The position numbers were made by a program, and so were the translations under genes. Positions 1-7,821 of a DNA stretch of 64,000 bases are shown piece by piece (positions within the stretch are counted from its first letter, which is position 1; every line of letters starts with the position of its first letter). A model generated the notes under the pieces. It made no database searches, was not told where the DNA came from, and was given only the letters and a program-made list of their open reading frames with translations. The stretch spans positions 19,467-83,466 of the forward strand of contig DAOUKG010000006.1 of the NCBI GenBank assembly GCA_034421575.1, in the 5' to 3' direction. Origin of the DNA: VXLM01 sp034421575 (GTDB taxonomy: Bacteria > Chloroflexota > Dehalococcoidia > Lucifugimonadales > VXLM01).

Positions 1-465
1 ATGCGATGGATGGGACCCGCATCGAGCATCACGGCATTGACGCGGACGAACGTGAAGTCCCGCCGGGACGCCGATTCGGGGATGCTTCGCACGGTGGCTC
101 CGCCGGACCTCGTAGAGATCCTCGCGGAGATGTATGCAGGGCCGCTCCTGCACCTGCGAGTGAGCGAGGTCACGGGTCTGGGGCCAAACCAGATGTGGAT
201 GTTCGGGAGCGATGCGACCCTGCACGTGGATTTTGAGCGAATAACTGTTGATATTGCCGAGAGTGGACAGACTCAGTTCACCAACGTGCCGATACCTGAC
301 GAGAAGCGGCACCACTGGCGTGTCGAGGAAGAGTTCGTGAACGCGATTCGGGGCATCGAGAAGGTGACGCGGCAGACGTTTGAGGACGGCGTTCGATACA
401 TGGAGTTCACCGAGGCGGTGCTGAGGAGCTCGCAGACGGGCCGGAAGGTGCATTTGCCGCTGTAG
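1..465 (+). CDS. Gfo/Idh/MocA family oxidoreductase, C-terminal part (5' end outside window)
   Basis: The frame is open from the first base and ends in TAG at 463-465, so the N-terminal NAD(P)-binding Rossmann half is probably upstream of the window; the ATG at base 1 is unlikely to be the true start. The 154 visible residues look like the C-terminal alpha/beta half of this family: a beta-rich stretch reporting on substrate (MWMFGSDATLHVDF), then a helix with EEEFVNAIRG and a closing segment (FEDGVRYMEFTEAVLRSSQTGRKVHLPL type), which is the usual family ending. Such enzymes oxidise or reduce sugars, inositols and related polyols. The substrate cannot be read. It lies 30 bp before the next gene on the same strand. 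Confidence 0.75.
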   Translation: MRWMGPASSITALTRTNVKSRRDADSGMLRTVAPPDLVEILAEMYAGPLLHLRVSEVTGLGPNQMWMFGSDATLHVDFERITVDIAESGQTQFTNVPIPDEKRHHWRVEEEFVNAIRGIEKVTRQTFEDGVRYMEFTEAVLRSSQTGRKVHLPL

Positions 466-495
466 CGGGTCGACTCATCAGTCGAAGGAGCGGCC

Positions 496-1170
496 ATGCC
501 GGGTGGGGAGACCCTCTACGACCGGGTAGACGACGCCATTCAACGCGGCGAGGTCTGGCGCGCCAAGGATATCCTTCGCGGGAACATTCGGCTGCGCGGG
601 TACGATGTCGATCTGTACGAGCGGTACGGGAGACTGCTTCTCGAAATTGGAGAGATGGTTGAGGCCGGGAAATACCTCTTCCTCTCCGGACGGCGTTCGC
701 CGGAATATGAGCAAACGATCTCCACATATCTTGAACGGCACGTAACGAATCCGGAGCACATGTACTTCTCGTTCCCCAGGGCCGCTCGTCTGAACGACAT
801 CGACGAGTACCCTGAGGAAGTGCGGCGGACATTGGAGTCGATTGATTTTCCGGTTGCGCTTGACGGGAGGCTCTACGCTCTTAAGAGGTGGCGCGAGCAC
901 GAGGAAAGGATGAGAGCGAGGGAACCTGCCCAACCGCAGCCGACGCGAGTTTTCATACCCATGGTGAGTTTCCGGTGGAGAACCGTGTGGCCCGTGCTGC
1001 CTCGCGAAAAGGCTCAGAAAGTGGTTCAGCATAAGGCGATGCTGACGCTCGTAAGATCTCCGGGGCCTTTGGAGACTTTCATTACCGCTCTCATCAACCT
1101 CGTTCTGTTTATCTGCTTGGCGGTGGGACTGTGGGTCGTGGTGGAGTGGTTGGCGGGGCGTATTTTCTAA
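496..1170 (+). CDS. DUF6584-like protein with C-terminal membrane anchor
   Basis: A 224-residue protein of unknown function. The start follows a good Shine-Dalgarno GAAGGAG at about 484-490. Residues 15-60 (RAKDILRGN, YERYGRLLLEIGEMVEAGKYLFLSG) form two helix-like units resembling a tetratricopeptide-style helical hairpin, and I associate this wording with DUF6584 family proteins, though that name is from memory. The middle is charged and soluble (RWREHEERMRAREPAQ). The last 35 residues hold one clear hydrophobic segment (FITALINLVLFICLAVGLWVVV), consistent with a C-tail membrane anchor leaving most of the protein in the cytoplasm. No catalytic motif is visible. Confidence 0.6.
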   Translation: MPGGETLYDRVDDAIQRGEVWRAKDILRGNIRLRGYDVDLYERYGRLLLEIGEMVEAGKYLFLSGRRSPEYEQTISTYLERHVTNPEHMYFSFPRAARLNDIDEYPEEVRRTLESIDFPVALDGRLYALKRWREHEERMRAREPAQPQPTRVFIPMVSFRWRTVWPVLPREKAQKVVQHKAMLTLVRSPGPLETFITALINLVLFICLAVGLWVVVEWLAGRIF

Positions 1171-1189
1171 GGTATACAGGCGGTAGTTC

Positions 1190-2143
1190 ATGACATACGA
1201 ACGCAGCGAGTATCCACAATGGTCGTGGTCGCACAGCAGGCGGACGACGTTTCAGGAGTGTCCCCGGAAGTACTACTACCAGTATTACGGGTCGCATAAC
1301 GGTTGGGAGGAGACGGCGCCGGAGAGCGCTCAACTGGCATACCGGCTGAAGAATCTGACGAGTCTGCCGCTCGAGATCGGGGCGGCGGTACACGAAGCGG
1401 CATCTACGGCGATACACCGGGCTCGATCCGGGGCGTCGACACCGACTGCGGACGAGATGTATGACGCGGCGAGGGACCGCTTGAACAAGGCGTGGGCGGA
1501 GTCTCAAGACCAGACGGAGTGGGAGCGGTCGCCGAAGTGGCGGAGGATGTTTCATGAGTTCTACTACGACACGGGAATAGGTGAGAACAGGATCGCGGAG
1601 TCGAGGGATGCTCTGCGGACGTGCTTCGATAACCTGCTGGTCTCGAAGAGTTTTCGTGAAGCGGTCGCTGCCCCGTTCGTCGAGGTGAAAAACGTTGAAG
1701 AGTTCGCGACCTTCTACATCGACGAGACGCCGATTCACGCGGTACCTGACTTGGTCTACCGAAAGGGTGACGATACTTGGACGGTCGTTGACTGGAAGTC
1801 GGGCAGGCGGGAGGAGGACGACAGGGAGCAGGCTTTGGTGTATGCGCTGTTCTTGCGGGAGTTGCACGGCGTTCGAGGGCCGGACATCAGTGTGCGAATC
1901 GAGCGGCTGGCCCTGGGTACTGCGGAGGACTACGCCTACACTCAGGAGGACCTCGACGATGGCGTGGACGCGATACGCGACAGTATTGCGGCCATGCGGG
2001 GGTATCTTGACGATGTCGAGTTGAACGCGCCGAATGAGAAGGAGGGTTTCCCGCTGAGGTCGGACACGTCTGTCTGTAAGTTCTGCAATTTCTATGGTCT
2101 GGACAGGGAGGAGATTGCGGCGGTGCAGGAAGGGCCGTTTTAA
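1190..2143 (+). CDS. PD-(D/E)XK nuclease, RecB/Cas4-like, with cysteine motifs
   Basis: A 317-residue single-domain nuclease of the RecB/AddB/Cas4 type, expected to cut or process DNA ends with Mg2+. The motifs appear in order: ECPRKYYYQYY with Cys24, a conserved His in GAAVHEAA, the catalytic Asp in HAVPDLVY, the Asp-x-Lys pair in VVDWKSG, the QxxxY motif in REQALVYALF, and C-terminal Cys296 and Cys299 (CKFC). AddB and Cas4 hold an iron-sulfur cluster with one N-terminal and three C-terminal cysteines; here only three of the four positions are cysteine. No helicase, cas1 or cas2 lies nearby, so it is a stand-alone nuclease. The ATG has no Shine-Dalgarno, but TATACA sits about 15 bp upstream. 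It begins 19 bp after the previous gene. Confidence 0.82.
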   Translation: MTYERSEYPQWSWSHSRRTTFQECPRKYYYQYYGSHNGWEETAPESAQLAYRLKNLTSLPLEIGAAVHEAASTAIHRARSGASTPTADEMYDAARDRLNKAWAESQDQTEWERSPKWRRMFHEFYYDTGIGENRIAESRDALRTCFDNLLVSKSFREAVAAPFVEVKNVEEFATFYIDETPIHAVPDLVYRKGDDTWTVVDWKSGRREEDDREQALVYALFLRELHGVRGPDISVRIERLALGTAEDYAYTQEDLDDGVDAIRDSIAAMRGYLDDVELNAPNEKEGFPLRSDTSVCKFCNFYGLDREEIAAVQEGPF

Positions 2144-2191
2144 GGGGATGTGGCGGAGTAACAAAGTGGGGTTGAGTTTGCCGGGAGATGG

Positions 2192-2216
2192 ATTCCCGCC
2201 TTCGCGGGAATGACGG
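2192..2216. repeat. Interspersed palindromic repeat, family B
   Basis: The hairpin ATTCCCGCC TTCG CGGGAAT is followed by GACGG. The same core (CCTTCGCCGGAATGACGG type) occurs near 14951 and 63599. It lies in the 209-bp gap between the nuclease gene and the first DapA-like gene. It can fold with a TTCG tetraloop, so it may also act as a transcription barrier. Confidence 0.7.
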
Positions 2217-2352
2217 GTGTGAGGTTTGGAATGTTGATTTCGACAAACGAAGGATGCTTGAGGATATGAGAACGGCGGGTTTCTGAATTGGTAAGTTGGG
2301 CGTAGAATAAGGGCGACAATTTGGAAGCGATGTATGAATTGAGGAGGGAACC

Positions 2353-3300
2353 ATGAACCTGGAGGAAATCAAGAGTCTGATAATTGGGCCCATGGCGACG
2401 GTGGGGACACCGTTCGACGATGAATTCGAGGTCGATTACGGGAAGTTCTACAACCTGACGCAGTGGTGGGTCGATCAAGGGCTGGTGAAGGGCAGGGCGG
2501 TCATCAAGGTCGCGGCGGCGATGGGCGAGGGCCCGCAGCTTCGGGACGAGGAATGGCCGGCGCTGCTGCGCACGGCGGTCCAGGCGGCGGACGGCAAGGC
2601 CGCTATCCTGTGCGGGTTGCACTACAAGGACACGATTCGCCAGATAGAGGACGCGAAGAAGGCGCAGGACATGGGGGCTATCGGTCTGCAGATCTCTCCC
2701 CCTGTACACAACGGGCCGACTCGCGGGGACGTTCTACGGTTCTATGAGGACGTGTCGAACGCCATCGACATCGGGATAATGGTCTATAACACGATGGGGA
2801 TGCTCGGCGATCTGATCACTCCCGACGACTACCGCACCATGGCCGACTTCGACAACGTAGTCGCGATCAAGTGGGCGGCGCCAGGGTACCCCTACGAGGC
2901 GATATTCGACCTCAAGGACAAGGTCAACATCATCGACAACACGAAGGACCCGACGCGCAACCACCGGATGGGTGGCCGCGGCTTCATCAACTGGACGTCG
3001 GAGATTTATCCGGCTCACGACCTGGCGGTATGGGACCTGATGGAGGAAGGCAAGTACGAAGAGGCCCGTACACTCTGGTTCAGTGTGTACGACGATCTGA
3101 GCGAATTCTATGCCAAGACCGGGGCCGAATCCGGCGGTCAGGCCCGCGTTAAGAAGGGCATGATGAAGGTCATGGGGATGGACATCGGCGACTCCCGTCC
3201 GCCCTCTCAGCCTTTGTCGGAGGCCGAGTTGGACGAGCTTCGAGAGATGCTGATTGGGCTCGGCTTCCCGGTGCCGGAACGAGAGGCGGTGTTGGTGTAG
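2353..3300 (+). CDS. DapA-superfamily lyase/aldolase, paralogue 1
   Basis: A 315-residue TIM-barrel enzyme of the dihydrodipicolinate synthase / N-acetylneuraminate lyase superfamily, which forms a Schiff base between a lysine and a 2-keto acid. The Schiff-base lysine is in VVAIKWAAPG and the proton-relay tyrosine in IMVYNTMG. The usual GTTGE substrate loop of true DapA is replaced by AAMGEGP, so lysine biosynthesis is unlikely and a catabolic keto-acid lyase or dehydratase is more plausible. GAGGAGG at 2341-2347 sets the ATG at 2353. It is followed by a close paralogue at 3441 and a distant one at 4454. The substrate is not readable. Confidence 0.85.
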   Translation: MNLEEIKSLIIGPMATVGTPFDDEFEVDYGKFYNLTQWWVDQGLVKGRAVIKVAAAMGEGPQLRDEEWPALLRTAVQAADGKAAILCGLHYKDTIRQIEDAKKAQDMGAIGLQISPPVHNGPTRGDVLRFYEDVSNAIDIGIMVYNTMGMLGDLITPDDYRTMADFDNVVAIKWAAPGYPYEAIFDLKDKVNIIDNTKDPTRNHRMGGRGFINWTSEIYPAHDLAVWDLMEEGKYEEARTLWFSVYDDLSEFYAKTGAESGGQARVKKGMMKVMGMDIGDSRPPSQPLSEAELDELREMLIGLGFPVPEREAVLV

Positions 3301-3410
3301 GGGAGAGAAAGTAGAAAGAATTGCGTAGAAAGTAGTGGGTAGCGCCTGCAGGCGTGCTCGCGCCTAACGATGCGGGTTAGTAATTACGTAGGGGTGCTGG
3401 CGTGGTATAA

Positions 3411-3421
3411 TCTCGCCAGTT
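3411..3421 (+). promoter_or_regulatory. Extended -10 promoter upstream of DapA-like paralogue 2
   Basis: TATAAT at 3416-3421 is preceded by TGG, giving the extended -10 form TGnTATAAT. No convincing -35 is present at normal spacing, as is usual for extended -10 promoters. The ATG of the next gene is 19 bp downstream, with GAGGGAGAAGG in between as ribosome binding site. It implies that paralogue 2 can be transcribed independently of paralogue 1. Confidence 0.6.
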
Positions 3422-3440
3422 TAAGAATGAGGGAGAAGGT

Positions 3441-4373
3441 ATGGATCGAGCAGAACTTCGTGAGCTAATTCAAGGGCCGATAGCGACGGTGCCGACGCCG
3501 TTCGACGACGACTTCGAGGTCGACTTCGGGCGGATGTATGAGTTGACGCAGCAGTGGGTTGACGAGGGTCTTGTGAAAGGCAAGGCGGTCATCAAGGTGG
3601 CTGCGGCCATGGGTGAAGGTCCAATGCTGAAGGATGAGGAGTGGCCTCTGCTGCTCCGCACGGTGGTACAGGCGGCGAAGGATCGTGCGTCCATCGTGTG
3701 CGGCCTTCACTACAAGGACACGAAGCGCACCATCGAGGACGCGAAGATCGCCCAGGACTTGGGGGCCATCGGTCTGCAGATATGTCCTCCCATCTTCAAC
3801 CTGCCGAGCCAGAACGACCTGATCGACTACTACAGCGACATCTCGGACAACATCGACATCGGGATCATGGTCTACTGCACGCAGTGGATGCCCGGCGGTC
3901 TCGTGGAGGTCGATACGATCATGCGGATGGAGGACATCCCGCAGGTGGCGTCGATCAAGTGGAGTCCTCCGCCGGACGGCAAGCAGGAGGACATCGCGAA
4001 ATTCACGCACATATTCAGCGTGATCGAGAACGGCGGATCGCCCGCGGAGAGCCACAAGCTGGGGGGTCGCGGGTACATCAACCTCACTGCAGAGGCATAC
4101 CCGCCGCACGACTTGGAGATATGGGACTATCTCGAATCGGGTCGGTACGACGAGGCGCAGACACTCTGGGACAAGGTGAACGATCCCCTCCGCGATTACT
4201 CGGCGAAGGTCGATGAGCGTTCCGGGGGACAAGGCAGGGTCAAGAAGGGACTGTCGTACCTGATGGGCAAGCCTGCCGGAGCGTCCCGCCCACCGTCCAA
4301 GCCTCTGAACCAAGAGGAACTCGACGAACTGCGAGAGATCCTGGTCGGCTTCGGCTGGCCGGTCGTCAACTAA
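3441..4373 (+). CDS. DapA-superfamily lyase/aldolase, paralogue 2
   Basis: A 310-residue protein clearly related along its whole length to the preceding gene (both carry GEGP, CGLHYKDT, MGAIGLQI or LGAIGLQI, and a C-terminal SGGQARVKKG or SGGQGRVKKG block). The Schiff-base lysine is in VASIKWSPPP and the tyrosine in IMVYCTQW, where the usual asparagine after tyrosine is cysteine. As in paralogue 1 the GTTGE loop is replaced by AAMGEGP. The pair is best read as a duplication that has diverged in substrate pocket. The start follows GAGGGAGAAGG at about 3428-3438. Expected to be a cytoplasmic homotetramer by family. Confidence 0.85.
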   Translation: MDRAELRELIQGPIATVPTPFDDDFEVDFGRMYELTQQWVDEGLVKGKAVIKVAAAMGEGPMLKDEEWPLLLRTVVQAAKDRASIVCGLHYKDTKRTIEDAKIAQDLGAIGLQICPPIFNLPSQNDLIDYYSDISDNIDIGIMVYCTQWMPGGLVEVDTIMRMEDIPQVASIKWSPPPDGKQEDIAKFTHIFSVIENGGSPAESHKLGGRGYINLTAEAYPPHDLEIWDYLESGRYDEAQTLWDKVNDPLRDYSAKVDERSGGQGRVKKGLSYLMGKPAGASRPPSKPLNQEELDELREILVGFGWPVVN

Positions 4374-4453
4374 CGTGATCTAAACATGCCTGTTAGGACT
4401 TTGATTCCGGCGGGCAGGACTGCGACAAGAAGCAAACGCACTAGGAGGATCGA

Positions 4454-5419
4454 ATGATAACGGTTGATGAGGCAAAGCAGAAAATGGACGGCGTCGTCAT
4501 CCCCTTGGCGACGATTTTCAAAGAGGACAAGTCGCTCGACGTCGACGCCACACAGGAGAATGTGCAGTGGATCGTCGACCAGGGAGCGGCCCCGGGCAAC
4601 ACCGTGTTCATCGCCGTCGGCTCCGGCGGAGACTTCACGGTCATGACGACCGATGAGCGTAAGGCGGCCATCAAGGCCATCGCCGACGTGGCGGTGCCGA
4701 ATGGCATCCCGACGTTCGCGAGCGTGCAGAGCACGGACATTCGCGCGACTATCGAGCTGTGCCAGTGGTGCGAAGAGGTCGGCATCGACATCGTGCAGAT
4801 GAGCAGCGCGTACTACTATGACGTGCACAAGGGTGATCTCATCGAGTGGGTACACGAGGTAGCCAAGCACACGGAGGTCGGATTTGCGGCCTACAGCCAC
4901 TGGTACTCCGGCTCCAAGTACGACATGACGATGGACGTGGCCGAGGAGATCATGAAGGTCCGGAACACGGTCGCGGTGAAGTGGGGTTCTCCCGACATAG
5001 CCAACTACCTGGCGGGCATCAAGTACTTCGTCCCACGGGCGGCGGTCGTGAACAACGGGCCACTGAGCATCTACGGGCACATGCTGGGCGTGAAGGCATG
5101 GGTCAGCCACGTGCCCAACTTCTATCCGGCGCACTCCATCGCAGTACACGAGCTCATGACCGCAGGGATGTACGATGAGGCTCAGCGAGTGTTCGACGAG
5201 TTCAACGCGCCGTACTCTCGGATTCGGGGAGCCATCGGTTCTCAGACCGCGGGCGAGGGAGTCTTCGTCAAGCCGTTCATGAAGTACATGGGTCGACCGT
5301 ACGGGCCGTCCAGGCTGCCGTCCCGCGACTCGGTCGTGACGCCGGAGATCGAGGGCATGATCGCCGACCTAATGAGCAAGGCGGACTCGATCGTCGAGAG
5401 CGCGAAGGCATTGGCGTAA
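4454..5419 (+). CDS. DapA-superfamily lyase/aldolase, paralogue 3 (divergent)
   Basis: A 321-residue member of the same superfamily but only distantly like its two neighbours. The loop corresponding to GTTGE reads GSGGDFTVMTTDE, closer to the classical form. The Schiff-base lysine is in VAVKWGSPD and the tyrosine in FAAYSHWYSG. AGGAGG at 4443-4448 places the ATG at 4454, 80 bp after paralogue 2. The three lyases followed by a RidA-type enamine deaminase suggest a pathway whose intermediates include reactive 2-keto or enamine compounds. The exact reaction is not readable. Confidence 0.83.
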   Translation: MITVDEAKQKMDGVVIPLATIFKEDKSLDVDATQENVQWIVDQGAAPGNTVFIAVGSGGDFTVMTTDERKAAIKAIADVAVPNGIPTFASVQSTDIRATIELCQWCEEVGIDIVQMSSAYYYDVHKGDLIEWVHEVAKHTEVGFAAYSHWYSGSKYDMTMDVAEEIMKVRNTVAVKWGSPDIANYLAGIKYFVPRAAVVNNGPLSIYGHMLGVKAWVSHVPNFYPAHSIAVHELMTAGMYDEAQRVFDEFNAPYSRIRGAIGSQTAGEGVFVKPFMKYMGRPYGPSRLPSRDSVVTPEIEGMIADLMSKADSIVESAKALA

Positions 5420-5468
5420 GGCTCGGATTATCGGATCGGTCGTTGCCGGTAGCATAGGAATTCTGGGA

Positions 5469-5490
5469 GGGGCGGGCGCGAGTCCGCCCC
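5469..5490. terminator. GC-rich hairpin between paralogue 3 and the RidA gene
   Basis: GGGGCGG at 5469-5475 pairs with CCGCCCC at 5484-5490 across an 8-base loop. It is followed by TTGAGCTTTA, only weakly T-rich, so it may be an attenuating terminator rather than a full stop. It also resembles the GGGCGGG...CCCGCCC repeat at 63837. Confidence 0.45.
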
Positions 5491-5514
5491 TTGAGCTTTA
5501 GGGGGAGAATCGAC

Positions 5515-5931
5515 ATGGGAAAGGGACGGCTTACGGCCAATCCTCCGAATGTGCCGCCGCCGGTGGGAATGTACTCCCATATTGCACGGGTTGACGCCAA
5601 GGAACTGCTGTTTCTCGCCGGTCAGGTAGCAGTTGACGACAACGGCGAGGTGCTCGCCAAGGGCAACGCGGGCGCTCAGACGCGAATCGCCTATGAGCGT
5701 GTGGGGGCGATACTCGCTGACGCCGGGGCGACGTACCAGGACATCGTGCAGGTGCGTACCTACCTTGTCGGGATGGAGAACAAGCAGTCCTATCTCGATG
5801 AGCGAGAGAAGCTATTTGGAGAGATTTACGCCGACGGGGTATTTCCCCCGAACACGTTTGTGTTTGTCGAGGCGCTGTTCGAGCCGGACATGCTGGTGGA
5901 GATCGAGGTCATCGCCGCGATAGCGCAGTAG
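5515..5931 (+). CDS. RidA family (YjgF/YER057c/UK114) enamine/imine deaminase
   Basis: A 138-residue RidA-type protein; these trimers hydrolyse reactive enamines and imines released by PLP enzymes or formed from keto acids. Family marks seen are LFLAGQVAVDDNGEV, a helix AYERVGAILADAGATYQDIVQVRTYL, and the C-terminal PPNTFVFVEALFEPDMLVEIEVIA, where the usual PARTCV...ARLPxxxLVEIE is recognisable although the arginine of PxRT is replaced by Asn-Thr. An in-frame TTG at 5491 would add eight residues, but GGGGGAG at 5501-5507 clearly serves the ATG at 5515. It follows the three DapA-like lyases on the same strand, which fits a role in clearing their by-products. Confidence 0.85.
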   Translation: MGKGRLTANPPNVPPPVGMYSHIARVDAKELLFLAGQVAVDDNGEVLAKGNAGAQTRIAYERVGAILADAGATYQDIVQVRTYLVGMENKQSYLDEREKLFGEIYADGVFPPNTFVFVEALFEPDMLVEIEVIAAIAQ

Positions 5932-5955
5932 GCAGTGGTGTGCCGCCCTTCTTAC

Positions 5956-5985
5956 TTCACCCTTCGACAGACTCAGGGTGAACGG
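5956..5985. repeat. Interspersed palindromic repeat, family C
   Basis: TTCACCCT and AGGGTGAA flank CTTCGACAGACTC-type sequence, forming a hairpin. Relatives carrying TTCGACA.GCTCA lie at 55614, 56930 and within 62642-62790. It sits between two convergent genes (RidA and the flavoprotein) and could also stop transcription from both sides. Confidence 0.65.
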
Positions 5986-6028
5986 GTAGTGCAGCGCTCA
6001 GGATGGACGTTATCGCAACGACCTTCGA

Positions 6029-7021
6029 CTACGCTGTAACGGCCTCTTCCTGCGGGAGTGCCGCGGCGTGCCACGGGCAGGCAGCAGGATGCTCCATGAG
6101 GTACTTGTAGGCGGCTGAGGCCGCTATGGCTCCTTGTGCGGCAGCAGTGATGGTCTGTTTGAGGTCGCCGGACGCGTTCGTGAGGTCTCCGGCGGCGAAG
6201 ATACCCGGTATGTTGGTGCGCATGGCCGTGTCTACGATCACCTCGTCCTCGTCGTTGAGGTTCATGCCGAGCTCCTTTGGGATGTCGGCGCGCGGGTCGG
6301 CGCCGATCTCGATGAAGATTCCGTCGACCGTCAGCTCATCGGAACCGTTGTACGGCCTGTCGATGCGGATGCCTTCAAGGTCGTCCGTTCCCTGCAGCTC
6401 CACGACGTTGGTTTCGAGCAACTGGGTGACGTTGGGCGTGCGATTCAACTCGTCGACGATGATGCGCTCCGGACGGAAGAACTCTGAGCCTCGGTATATG
6501 AGGTAGACCTGCGTAGCGTACTTGGCGAGGAGGACTGCGCCCTCGGCGGCTGCGTTTCCGCCGCCGACCACAGCGACGACGTTGTCCTTGTGCAGGGGAG
6601 CATCGCATACGGAGCAGAACGAGACGCCTTTTCCGGTCCACTCCTCTTCGTTGGGAAGACCAAGTTTGCGGCGTTCACGGCCAATCGCGAGGATGACGGT
6701 CTGGGCCTGATAGGTGCCGCTGTACTCGGTCTCGACCTCGTAGCAGTCCTCGACGCCGACGACCTTGGTCACCTTGTCGTCTACGATGGGCACGTCGTAT
6801 TTCACGACCTGGTCTCTGAAGTGCATCATGAGATCGAAGCCATCGATGTCGACGTATCCGGGGTAGTTCTCGATGGAGCCCCCGATGGCGGTCTCGCCTC
6901 CGAACGTCTCGCCAATGACGACGGGCTTGGTCTGGTACCTAGCAGCATAAAGGGCCGCGGCGAACCCAGCGGCTCCCTGTCCCGCGATCACGATGTCATA
7001 CTGGCCTTGAGTTGTCGTCAA
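6029..7021 (-). CDS. trxB: Thioredoxin-reductase-like NAD(P)/FAD disulfide oxidoreductase
   Basis: A 330-residue low-molecular-weight thioredoxin reductase type flavoprotein. It has an N-terminal FAD site (IVIAGQGAAGFAAALYAAR), the redox pair Cys136-Ser-Val-Cys139 followed by Asp, a second nucleotide site (VAVVGGGNAAAEGA), and the C-terminal FAD motif GIFAAGDLT. It should move electrons from NAD(P)H to thioredoxin or another thiol partner in the cytoplasm. The start is TTG at 7019-7021, supported by GGAGG seven bases upstream; no ATG alternative is plausible. No thioredoxin gene is adjacent, but the probable selenoprotein with a U-x-x-C motif is 3.5 kb away. The C-terminus carries an extra HPAACPWHAAALP tail with one cysteine. 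Confidence 0.88.
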   Translation of the reverse strand: MTTTQGQYDIVIAGQGAAGFAAALYAARYQTKPVVIGETFGGETAIGGSIENYPGYVDIDGFDLMMHFRDQVVKYDVPIVDDKVTKVVGVEDCYEVETEYSGTYQAQTVILAIGRERRKLGLPNEEEWTGKGVSFCSVCDAPLHKDNVVAVVGGGNAAAEGAVLLAKYATQVYLIYRGSEFFRPERIIVDELNRTPNVTQLLETNVVELQGTDDLEGIRIDRPYNGSDELTVDGIFIEIGADPRADIPKELGMNLNDEDEVIVDTAMRTNIPGIFAAGDLTNASGDLKQTITAAAQGAIAASAAYKYLMEHPAACPWHAAALPQEEAVTA

Positions 7022-7149
7022 TTCAGTGCCTCCGGTGGGAGTGGTGCTATGTGTCTATGTTACCGGAAGAGTGTGGGCGGGTGCATCAAAGCAGGTACTC
7101 AGAGGAACCGGTCTTTGGGCATGGAGTTGCAGGGAGCCTACACCGTACA

Positions 7150-7482
7150 TTATGACAATGCCAAGAAAGTGCTCTGTTCGTCCTGGGAGAAGTCGAGCAA
7201 ATCAGGATGGCGGATTCTCAAGATCGATTCTATCTCGGAGGTTGAGCAGTTTCCCCGCCTAATCCAAATGACTTTCGGTGGGTGTCCATGGGTAAAACTC
7301 AACTGCCTGAAATCGGAGTCTTTGGAGACGATTATCAAATCGTTATCTTTGGCGTAGTCCCAGATTGTGTCGTCATCTGCGGCTTCAAGTCCGACGGCCC
7401 TCACGTGGAGAGACTCAGGATAGATATCCCGTAGATTATCGTCGAGGCGCGGAGAGAGGTTCTGGTCGAACAGCAACCTCAT
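7150..7482 (-). CDS. DUF5615 PIN-like toxin
   Basis: A 110-residue PIN-fold protein of the DUF5615 type. It shows LLFDQNLSPRL at the N-terminus (acidic Asp6), DDDTIWDYAKDNDLIIVSKDSDF in the middle (several acidic residues expected to bind metal) and PPKVIWIRRGNCST towards the end. Such proteins are predicted ribonucleases and form toxin-antitoxin pairs with DUF433 proteins. Its ATG overlaps the stop of the upstream gene in an ATGA overlap at 7479-7482, so it is translationally coupled and has no Shine-Dalgarno of its own. Confidence 0.82.
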   Translation of the reverse strand: MRLLFDQNLSPRLDDNLRDIYPESLHVRAVGLEAADDDTIWDYAKDNDLIIVSKDSDFRQLSFTHGHPPKVIWIRRGNCSTSEIESILRIRHPDLLDFSQDEQSTFLALS

Positions 7483-7712
7483 GTGGGTGGAAGGGACGTT
7501 AGTCGGCGCTCCCTATCGGCGGCGAACATCAGGCATGCGCGGATATCCTCTCGCGTCAGGTCGGGGAAGTCGGCCAGAATTTCGTCTTCAGACATGCCTG
7601 AGGCGAGGTATTCGAGGACGTCGTAGACGGTGATGCGCAGGCCGCGGATGCAGGGTTTGCCCGCCCGTTTACCCGGCTCGATGGTGATGATCTCGGTGTA
7701 GTCTAGAGTCAT
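7479..7712 (-). CDS. DUF433 antitoxin
   Basis: A 77-residue DUF433 protein, a small winged-helix-like family that pairs with DUF5615 toxins and presumably neutralises them and represses the operon. Family wording is visible: GKPCIRGLRITVYDVLEYLASGMSEDEILADFPDL and REDIRACLMFAADRE. An in-frame ATG at 7742 would add ten residues, but it falls inside the probable -10 element (TATGAT, 7738-7743), and CCAGGA lies upstream of the ATG at 7712, so I chose the shorter form. Expected order antitoxin then toxin is kept. Confidence 0.85.
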   Translation of the reverse strand: MTLDYTEIITIEPGKRAGKPCIRGLRITVYDVLEYLASGMSEDEILADFPDLTREDIRACLMFAADRERRLTSLPPT

Positions 7713-7737
7713 TATGGGAGTCCTGGAACGTGGCGTT

Positions 7738-7746
7738 ATCATATCA
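7738..7746 (-). promoter_or_regulatory. Probable extended -10 of the toxin-antitoxin operon
   Basis: On the minus strand the sequence reads TGATATGAT, an extended -10 (TGn plus TATGAT). It ends about 25 bp before the chosen antitoxin start at 7712. No clear -35 is seen. Confidence 0.5.
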
Positions 7747-7821
7747 CGCTTTGTGTGAAGCAGACTAAGTTTGCCATAACCGAACGGTAAGGCAGACCAG
7801 TGGAAGGAGAGCTTCTCGTGC

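Noticed and set aside
1..3. ATG at base 1 as true start of the oxidoreductase
   Set aside because: The product would lack the whole Rossmann domain; the gene is most probably cut by the window edge.
1190..2143. Part of a CRISPR-Cas system (Cas4-like nuclease)
   Set aside because: There are no regularly spaced repeats and no other cas gene in 64 kb.
7022..7149. A gene between the flavoprotein and the toxin gene
   Set aside because: Only short shadow frames are present; no ribosome site or motif.
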